Below, piece after piece: positions 1-4,448 of a stretch of 5,101 bases of DNA. The translations under genes were made by a program, and so were the position numbers. Under the pieces are notes generated by a model. It ran no database searches. It was given only the letters and a program-made list of their open reading frames with translations, and was not told the DNA's origin. The DNA comes from Bacillota bacterium (lineage in GTDB: Bacteria > Bacillota > Clostridia > Peptostreptococcales > Anaerovoracaceae), in NCBI GenBank assembly GCA_030535715.1, contig JAUNRL010000078.1, positions 223-5,323 on the forward strand. Reading direction: 5' to 3'. Position 1 is the stretch's first letter. Every line of letters starts with the position of its first letter.

Positions 1-639
1 ATGTTCCTGGCTCCGTTCGGAATGCTGATCTCCAAGTGGGCGACCATGACGTCCTTCGTCGACTCCGGCAACTTCGTTCTGGTTGGCATCATCTGCTTCG
101 GCAGTGCGGTGACCGCGTTCTACTGGGTCAAGTGGCTGGGCAAGCTGTCGGCTGTCGTTGCTAACGAGCAGAACATCGAGCACGACGTCTGGGGCTCCGA
201 GACATTCGTACACACCACGCTGACGATCCTCACCGTGATCATCTGCCTGATCTTCCCGCTGATCTCCACCTACGCTCTGGTGCCGTATCTGGAAGGCGCC
301 TTCGGCGGTGTGGCAGCAGGGATCCTCAGCTCCAGCAACATGATCATCATGGTCATCATGCTGGCGGTGCTGGTACTGCTGGCGGCCATGTTCTTCGGCA
401 AGTCGAAGAAGGAAGTGGTGCCGATCTATCTGGCCGGCGCCAACACCGGAGACAACCGGACCTACTACGGCTCCATGCAGAAGGAAGTTGAATTCACCCT
501 GAGAAACTGGCACATGGAGAAATACTTCGGTGAGCATAAGATGAACGTCATCGGAGATATCCTCACCACGGCCATGCTGGTCATCGGCATCGGATACGTT
601 GTCGCGACACTGGTGAGTCTGTTAGGAGGTGTGGCATAA
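1..639 (+). CDS. echA: Ech hydrogenase membrane subunit EchA, 3' part only (NuoL-like antiporter subunit)
   Basis: The reading frame is open from base 1 and encodes the last 212 residues of a polytopic membrane protein. EchA/NuoL-type subunits are usually about 600 or more residues, so the true start lies upstream and the ATG at base 1 is simply an internal Met in a membrane segment. Hydrophobic segments are visible at about residues 21-47, 71-97, 107-132 and 186-210. A polar loop at about 146-180 (around YYGSMQKEVEF and NWHMEKYFGEHKM) resembles the C-terminal region of EchA. By family knowledge this subunit is related to Mrp/complex I antiporters and moves H+ or Na+ across the cytoplasmic membrane, driven by electron transfer in the hydrogenase arm. 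Its TAA stop overlaps the echB start (TAATG), implying translational coupling. Identity rests largely on the five ech genes that follow; within the NuoL/M/N family, sequence alone would be less specific. Confidence 0.88.
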   Translation: MFLAPFGMLISKWATMTSFVDSGNFVLVGIICFGSAVTAFYWVKWLGKLSAVVANEQNIEHDVWGSETFVHTTLTILTVIICLIFPLISTYALVPYLEGAFGGVAAGILSSSNMIIMVIMLAVLVLLAAMFFGKSKKEVVPIYLAGANTGDNRTYYGSMQKEVEFTLRNWHMEKYFGEHKMNVIGDILTTAMLVIGIGYVVATLVSLLGGVA

Positions 640-1505
640 TGGTAGTAAGAATTGTATCGATCATCGCATACCTTGTCCTGGCTCCGGTCGTCGGATGTAT
701 CCTGGCAGGACTTGACCGTAAGATGTCCGCGAGAATGCAGCGGAGAGTCGGACCCCCGATCCTGCAGCCGTATTATGATGTAAGAAAGCTGTTCGAGAAG
801 GAGAAACAGGCCCCCACCAGATTCCAGGATTTCTATATCATCGCATATCTGATCTTCCTGATCGGTGCCGGCGCGATCTTCTTCGGCGGCGGCGACCTGC
901 TGCTGGTCATCTTCACCGAGACCATCGGCGCGGTCTTCCTGATCATCGCGGCTTACTCCTCCAACTCGCCGTACGCGCAGGTTGGTGCGGAGCGTGAGCT
1001 GCTGCAGATGATGGCTTACGAGCCGATGATGCTGCTGACAGCCATCGGATTCTATATGTTCCACGGAAGCTTCACGGTAGGTGATCTGATCGCTGCCGAC
1101 AACATGGCGTTCCTGCCCATGATCGGCATCTTCTTCGGATTCATCTACATCCTGACCATCAAGTTCCGCAAGTCGCCGTTCGACCTTTCCATGTCGCACC
1201 ACGCGCACCAGGAACTGGTCAGAGGTGTCACCACCGAGTTCGTCGGACGGACCATGGGCTGGATCGAGATCTCTCACTGGTTTGAGAACATCTTCATCCT
1301 GGGCTTCATCTTCCTGTTCTTCTGCAACGGGACCGTATGGGGCTTTGTGGTCGGCGCGCTGGTCTGCATCGCGGCGTACTTCCTGGAAGTCATCATCGAC
1401 AACTGCTTCGCGAGAATGAAGTGGCAGTTCGCCTTCAAATCCGCATGGATCGCAGCGAGTGTTCTGGGCATGGTCAACATTTTCATACTGCAGCTGGTGT
1501 TTTAA
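639..1505 (+). CDS. echB: Ech hydrogenase membrane subunit EchB (NuoH-like)
   Basis: This encodes 288 residues of the NuoH/HycD/EchB family, close to the usual family length. It is the membrane subunit that docks the soluble arm and lies at the start of the ion pathway. Hallmarks are the first cytoplasmic loop (RMQRRVGPPILQPYYDVRKL, residues 32-51), an acidic loop GAERELLQMMAYEP (116-129), and the segment KSPFDLSMSHHAHQELVRG (178-196) followed by TTEFVGR, matching the conserved PFDL...QELV..TEF/Y pattern. Hydrophobic helices fill the rest, including about 66-82, 87-105, 130-142, 158-174, 216-252 and 266-288. The start is chosen because AGGAGGT at 624-630 sits at good spacing from the ATG, which overlaps the echA stop as TAATG. 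The SHHAH variant of this loop fits my recollection of Ech-type rather than complex I proteins. Twelve bases separate its stop from echC. Confidence 0.95.
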   Translation: MVVRIVSIIAYLVLAPVVGCILAGLDRKMSARMQRRVGPPILQPYYDVRKLFEKEKQAPTRFQDFYIIAYLIFLIGAGAIFFGGGDLLLVIFTETIGAVFLIIAAYSSNSPYAQVGAERELLQMMAYEPMMLLTAIGFYMFHGSFTVGDLIAADNMAFLPMIGIFFGFIYILTIKFRKSPFDLSMSHHAHQELVRGVTTEFVGRTMGWIEISHWFENIFILGFIFLFFCNGTVWGFVVGALVCIAAYFLEVIIDNCFARMKWQFAFKSAWIAASVLGMVNIFILQLVF

Positions 1506-1517
1506 GGGGGTGTAGCA

Positions 1518-2039
1518 ATGGCATATGTAACGAAGTCACCTTGGGTCGTGCATTATGACGGTTCAAGCTGTAACGGTTGTGATATCGAAGTTCTCGCTTG
1601 CCTTATGCCGATGTATGACGTAGAACGGTTCGGTATCATCAATACCGGTAATCCGAAACACGCCGACGTCTTCCTGGTCACCGGTTCGGTCAACGAGCAG
1701 AACAAGGACGTCGTCCGCCAGATCTATGAGCAGATGCCGGAACCGAAGGTCGTTGTGGCTGTCGGAATCTGCGCCTGCCACGGCGGAATTTTCAGAGACA
1801 CATACAACGTTCTGGGCGGCGTCGATACGGTTATTCCGGTCGACTGCTATGTACCCGGATGCGCGGCGAGACCGGAGGCCATCATCGACGGCGTCGTCAA
1901 GGGTCTGGGAATCCTGCAGGCGAAGCGCGAGGCGATGGTGAACGGAGCGAAGGCAATCCCGGCTGAGGCCGAAGCGGCGGAAGAGGCTGCGGCGAAGGAA
2001 GCGGCGGAAGAAGTCAGGGGAGAAGGAGGAGAAGCGTAA
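1518..2039 (+). CDS. echC: Ech hydrogenase small subunit EchC (NuoB-like, proximal [4Fe-4S] cluster)
   Basis: This encodes 173 residues, the small electron-transfer subunit that passes electrons from EchF to the NiFe site of EchE. The four expected cluster ligands are visible: Cys18 and Cys21 in GSSCNGCDIE, Cys85 in VGICACHGG, and Cys115 in YVPGCAARPEAIIDG. This is the NuoB/HycG/EchC pattern for one proximal [4Fe-4S] cluster. The YDVERFG and YEQMPEPKVVVAVG stretches closely match my recollection of archaeal EchC, which supports Ech over complex I. The core ends near residue 136. The remaining roughly 37 residues are an Ala/Glu-rich, low-complexity, probably helical tail not needed for the fold. 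A G-rich site (AAGGGGG, 1504-1510) overlaps the echB stop and serves the ATG at 1518. The TAA stop overlaps the echD ATG (TAATG), so translation of the two is probably coupled. Confidence 0.95.
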   Translation: MAYVTKSPWVVHYDGSSCNGCDIEVLACLMPMYDVERFGIINTGNPKHADVFLVTGSVNEQNKDVVRQIYEQMPEPKVVVAVGICACHGGIFRDTYNVLGGVDTVIPVDCYVPGCAARPEAIIDGVVKGLGILQAKREAMVNGAKAIPAEAEAAEEAAAKEAAEEVRGEGGEA

Positions 2040-2398
2040 TGGAAAGTGTACATGTCGAGCAGGTTTTCGAACCCGTCGAGCTTTCCCGGGTTTTTTCCAG
2101 GGTCGCTGATCTGAAAGCGGAAGGCTACAGACTGGGACAGATCTGCGGTGTTGTCCTCGATGACGACAACTACGAGATCATCTATTCCTTTGATCAGGGG
2201 CACAGGCTCATCAACCTGAAACTGGATATCCCTGTGGATGCCGAGGTTGAGAGCATTACCAGGATCTATTGGCCTGCGTTCATCTATGAGAACGAGATCC
2301 ATGATCTGTTTGGTGTCCAGTTCAACCACAGCGAATTGGATTACGGCGGAACCTTCTTCAAGGTCTCCGAGCCGACTCCATGGAAGCCGAAGAAATAG
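2039..2398 (+). CDS. echD: Ech hydrogenase subunit EchD (NuoC-like, 30 kDa-subunit family)
   Basis: This encodes 119 residues, a short member of the NuoC/30 kDa complex I subunit family. In Ech it is a cytoplasmic scaffold next to the large subunit and binds no cofactor. The diagnostic segment is YENEIHDLFGVQF at about residues 82-94, the counterpart of the (E)RE.(W/Y)D(L/M)FG motif, followed by a C-terminal TPWKPKK. There are no cysteine clusters, as expected. AGGAGGA at 2024-2030 precedes the ATG, which overlaps the echC stop. Assignment depends on that motif plus its place between echC and echE, exactly as in known echABCDEF operons. Near the 5' end the coding sequence contains a terminator-like hairpin with a six-T run (2070-2096), listed separately. 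Confidence 0.9.
   Translation: MESVHVEQVFEPVELSRVFSRVADLKAEGYRLGQICGVVLDDDNYEIIYSFDQGHRLINLKLDIPVDAEVESITRIYWPAFIYENEIHDLFGVQFNHSELDYGGTFFKVSEPTPWKPKK
2070..2096 (+). other. Intragenic terminator-like hairpin at the 5' end of echD
   Basis: AACCCG (2070-2075) can pair with CGGGTT (2087-2092), leaving an 11-base loop. The stem runs straight into a T run (TTTTTT at 2091-2096, the first two T in the stem). This is the shape of an intrinsic terminator, but it lies within codons of echD and may be coincidental. Translating ribosomes would normally disrupt it. Confidence 0.3.
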
Positions 2399-2400
2399 GA

Positions 2401-2408
2401 AAGGAAGG
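2401..2408 (+). promoter_or_regulatory. Ribosome binding site deciding the echE start
   Basis: AAGGAAGG lies seven bases before the ATG at 2416. An in-frame ATG at 2380, inside echD, has no purine-rich site before it (the upstream bases are CCGAGCCGACTCC). It would add twelve residues not expected before the conserved family N-terminus. The 2416 start is therefore preferred. Confidence 0.85.
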
Positions 2409-2415
2409 TAACGAA

Positions 2416-3504
2416 ATGGGTAAAAGAACGATCATTCCTTTCGGACCACAGCATCCGGTGCTTCCTGAACCGATCCATCTCGACCTGGTTGTGGAAGACG
2501 AGAAGGTCGTGGAAGCGATCCCTTCGATCGGATATATCCACAGAGGCCTGGAAAAGCTGGTGGAAACGAAAGATTATAACCAGATGGTATACGTGGTCGA
2601 GCGAATCTGCGGCATCTGCAGTTTCGGTCACGGCTGGGGCGCATGCCTGGCCATCGAGGGAGCCATGAACGTGGAAGTTCCCGAGAGAGCGGAATACCTG
2701 AGAACCATACTGCACGAGCTGGGCAGAATCCACAGCCATCTGCTGTGGCTCGGACTCATGGCCGATGGGTTCGGATTCGAATCCCTGTTCAACCACTGCT
2801 GGAGAGTCCGGGAAACCATCTTGGATCTGTTCGAAAAGAACACCGGCGGCCGGGTCGTGTTCTCCATCTGCAAGGTGGGCGGAATGCGGCAGGACATCAG
2901 CGATGAGAACCTGAAGGAAATTGTCGAGGTTCTGAATGGAATCAAGGGTGAAATCAGGGAACTGACCGACGTATTCATCAACGATGTATCCATCAAGAAC
3001 AGAATGACCGGCGTGGGCGTCCTGACCAGAGAAGAGGCTGAAGAACTCTGCGCGGTCGGTCCGACGGTCAGAGGATCCGGCGTGGCGCAGGATCTGCGGC
3101 TGACGGACACTCACGGCGTCTACGGCAGGCTGGGCTTCGAGCCCATCGTCGAGGAAGCGGGTGACTGCATGGCCAGAACCAAGGTCAGAATCCGGGAAGT
3201 TTTCCAGTCCATTGAGCTGATCGAGAAGGCCGTCTCCATGATTCCGGAAGGCCCGGTGGCGGTCAACGTCAAAGGCAATGTCGAAGACGGCGCCGAGTAC
3301 ATCACCCGGCTGGAGCAGCCCAGAGGCGAGGCGTTCTACTACGCCAGGGGCGCCGGCTCCAGGTTCCTGAAGAGGATGCGTGTGAGGACACCGACCAACA
3401 TGAACATCCCGGCACTCGTTAAAACTCTGCAGGGCTGCGATCTGGCCGATGTACCTGTTCTGGTACTGACCATAGATCCGTGCATCAGCTGCACAGAAAG
3501 GTAG
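2416..3504 (+). CDS. echE: Ech [NiFe]-hydrogenase large (catalytic) subunit EchE
   Basis: This encodes 362 residues from the ATG at 2416, similar in length to known EchE proteins. It is the catalytic subunit that reversibly reduces protons to H2 at a NiFe(CN)2CO site on the cytoplasmic side. The L1 motif ERICGICSFGH gives Cys65 and Cys68 with His72. The L2 motif DPCISCTER gives Cys356 and Cys359. All four nickel ligands are present, which separates it from NuoD and from Cys-less Ehr-type relatives. The N-terminal IPFGPQHPVLPEP and IGYIHRGLEKL stretches are typical of the NuoD/HycE/EchE family. The protein ends three residues after the last ligand Cys, so it lacks the C-terminal peptide that a maturation endopeptidase removes in most [NiFe] hydrogenases; this is known for EchE and CooH-like proteins. 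Assembly should still need HypA-F nickel and iron-ligand insertion proteins, which are not in the window. Confidence 0.97.
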   Translation: MGKRTIIPFGPQHPVLPEPIHLDLVVEDEKVVEAIPSIGYIHRGLEKLVETKDYNQMVYVVERICGICSFGHGWGACLAIEGAMNVEVPERAEYLRTILHELGRIHSHLLWLGLMADGFGFESLFNHCWRVRETILDLFEKNTGGRVVFSICKVGGMRQDISDENLKEIVEVLNGIKGEIRELTDVFINDVSIKNRMTGVGVLTREEAEELCAVGPTVRGSGVAQDLRLTDTHGVYGRLGFEPIVEEAGDCMARTKVRIREVFQSIELIEKAVSMIPEGPVAVNVKGNVEDGAEYITRLEQPRGEAFYYARGAGSRFLKRMRVRTPTNMNIPALVKTLQGCDLADVPVLVLTIDPCISCTER

Positions 3505-3511
3505 GGGCGAG

Positions 3512-4153
3512 ATGGGAGTATTCACAATCGGCAAAATATTGGTTGACAGCCTGTTCAGGAAGACAGCCTGTCGGATGTATCCCGTCGTTCCCCGGGAGTG
3601 GGAAGAGCGGACCAGAGGAGCGGTCGGCATCGATATCGACGGCTGTGTGCTCTGCGGCATGTGCCAGAGAGCCTGCCCGACGAACGCGATTACCGTTGAC
3701 CGGAAGGCGGGTGCCTGGAGCATCGAACGGATGAACTGCATCCAGTGCAGGGGCTGCGTGGACAACTGTCCGCCCAGGTGCCTGGTCATGGAGCAGAAGT
3801 ATACGGAACCCGACACGGAGAAGGACATTGACACCTTCGACATCCCCCCGAAGAAGGCGCCGACGAAGGCGCCGGCGGCAGCGGCTCCGGCGGAGGCCAG
3901 GGAAGCTCCGGCGGCAGAAGTTAAGGCCAAGCCCAAAAGCCTGCGTGAAGCTGTCGTGATGGACGACGAAACCAAAGAAAAGGTAGAAGACTACATCGCT
4001 CAGGTCAGGGATGCCCTCGTCAACGAGTTCAGCATGACGGAAGAAAAGGCGGCAGCGGCTATCGAGGGAGCCAACCTCCGCGGCCAGCTGGCCCGCTTCC
4101 CCTACCTGCTGAAGAAAGCAGCCCAAGACATGGCGGAACGCATCAGGGACTGA
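3512..4153 (+). CDS. echF: Ech hydrogenase ferredoxin-like subunit EchF with C-terminal extension
   Basis: This encodes 213 residues and is the polyferredoxin subunit that accepts electrons from soluble ferredoxin and passes them to EchC. Two [4Fe-4S] motifs are clear: Cys45, 48, 51 and 55 in CVLCGMCQRACP, and Cys76, 79, 82 and 86 in CIQCRGCVDNCP. The N-terminal FRKTACRMYPVVPREWEERT segment is like the NuoI/HycF/EchF lead-in. The ferredoxin part ends near residue 100. A Pro/Ala/Lys-rich linker (about 112-142) follows, then a predicted helical region (143-213) with no cysteines. I recall EchF proteins of roughly 120-140 residues, so the last 70-100 residues look like an addition. The start has a purine-rich AGGGGCGA just before it that overlaps the echE stop; the gap is seven bases. 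It is the last gene of the operon, with a terminator about 65 bases downstream. Confidence 0.94.
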   Translation: MGVFTIGKILVDSLFRKTACRMYPVVPREWEERTRGAVGIDIDGCVLCGMCQRACPTNAITVDRKAGAWSIERMNCIQCRGCVDNCPPRCLVMEQKYTEPDTEKDIDTFDIPPKKAPTKAPAAAAPAEAREAPAAEVKAKPKSLREAVVMDDETKEKVEDYIAQVRDALVNEFSMTEEKAAAAIEGANLRGQLARFPYLLKKAAQDMAERIRD

Positions 4154-4178
4154 GCCCCCTTAAGGGACTTAATGCGGA

Positions 4179-4198
4179 GTTCCCCTCACCGGGGGAAC
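4179..4198 (+). terminator. GC-rich hairpin after echF (auxiliary stem-loop)
   Basis: GTTCCCC (4179-4185) pairs with GGGGAAC (4192-4198), plus a T-G wobble, closing a four-base loop. No T run follows, so it is unlikely to terminate by itself. It may stabilise the 3' end of the ech messenger or be a first part of a tandem terminator. Confidence 0.45.
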
Positions 4199-4218
4199 AG
4201 CCTGAATCACATGAATCG

Positions 4219-4251
4219 AATGGACGGTCAGAGGTGGCCGTCCATTTTGTT
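4219..4251 (+). terminator. Intrinsic terminator of the ech operon
   Basis: A perfect nine-base-pair stem, AATGGACGG (4219-4227) with CCGTCCATT (4238-4246), encloses a ten-base loop and is followed by a T-rich stretch (TTTTGTT, 4245-4251). Its position 65 bases after the echF stop makes it the natural end of the hydrogenase transcript. On the minus strand no comparable T run follows the stem, so it appears directional. Confidence 0.85.
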
Positions 4252-4384
4252 GAAGCCGCCGGTTGAATCAACTGCCGGCCGGTAAAATATTATTCCTAAT
4301 TCGGTTAAGACGTTACCCGGATGATACCAAAATAGAACCGGGGGGGTAGTCTGCCGGGATACAATCTCCAATATCAATCGTTGT

Positions 4385-4417
4385 TTTTTTAATGATGCCA
4401 TTCGTTTGATTAAAAAA
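4385..4417 (+). repeat. A/T inverted repeat (stem-loop) in the leader of the surface-protein gene
   Basis: TTTTTTAAT (4385-4393) is exactly complementary to ATTAAAAAA (4409-4417) around a 15-base loop. Allowing one bulged T, three further pairs including a G-T wobble form outside it. It ends about 14 bases before the ribosome binding site. The stem is A/T only and so weak, and might be a transcript structure, a protein-binding site or chance. Confidence 0.45.
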
Positions 4418-4430
4418 CGAGGGGCGACGG

Positions 4431-4439
4431 AAAGGTAGG
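4431..4439 (+). promoter_or_regulatory. Ribosome binding site supporting the GTG start at 4449
   Basis: The purine-rich AAAGGTAGG ends nine bases before GTG at 4449. No ATG precedes the signal-peptide coding region in this frame, and the next in-frame ATG (4476) would remove the lysine-rich start of the signal peptide. GTG is therefore the likely start. Confidence 0.7.
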
Positions 4440-4448
4440 TATTTAATT

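Larger units (their letters stand above)
4252..4448 (+). promoter_or_regulatory. Leader/promoter region of the surface-protein gene, no convincing promoter found
   Basis: About 200 bases separate the ech terminator from the GTG start and hold no credible gene. The region is A/T-richer than the ech genes. A -10-like TACAAT lies at 4360-4365 but has no matching -35 at normal spacing. A weak pair TTAAGA (4305-4310) and CAAAAT (4328-4333) has a 17-base spacer and four of six matches each. Seven consecutive G occur at 4340-4346. The heptamer CTGCCGG appears twice (4272-4278 and 4351-4357). I looked for c-di-GMP riboswitch core motifs, which are common before clostridial surface genes, and did not find them. 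Because the upstream operon is terminated, a promoter is expected here, but its place is not settled. Confidence 0.4.

Noticed and set aside
1..3. ATG at base 1 as a true gene start
   Set aside because: The encoded protein begins within a membrane segment and is far shorter than EchA/NuoL proteins; the gene must start upstream of the window.
465..1277. Minus-strand open frame opposite echA/echB
   Set aside because: Antisense shadow of echB: low-complexity, Asp/Gln/Arg-rich product without recognisable motifs, overlapping clear family proteins.
2380..2415. Earlier ATG for echE inside the end of echD
   Set aside because: No ribosome binding site precedes it, and the ATG at 2416 has AAGGAAGG at seven-base spacing and gives the expected family N-terminus.
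2416..3504. Complex I (NuoD) or Cys-less Ehr-type subunit instead of a hydrogenase
   Set aside because: Both CxxC nickel-ligand pairs (L1 and L2) are intact, which is not the case in NuoD or Ehr proteins.
2341..3975. Long minus-strand open frame (544 codons) opposite echE and echF
   Set aside because: It lies antisense to two well-recognised hydrogenase genes, has no recognisable domain, and its length is explained by the GC-rich codon pattern of the genes on the other strand.
4157..4166. Palindrome CCCTTAAGGG just after echF
   Set aside because: Only ten bases, single copy and within the GC-rich post-operon stretch; no supporting context for an operator.
4203..4269. Repeated TGAATC words (4203, 4212, 4264) and CRISPR-like repeats
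   Set aside because: Six-base words with irregular spacing; no repeat-spacer array, insertion sequence or attachment site is visible in the window.
4252..4448. c-di-GMP or other known riboswitch before the surface gene
   Set aside because: The core motifs of the GEMM-I riboswitch (GCAAA, GAAA tetraloop, ACGCAAAGC) are absent, and no other known aptamer pattern was recognised.
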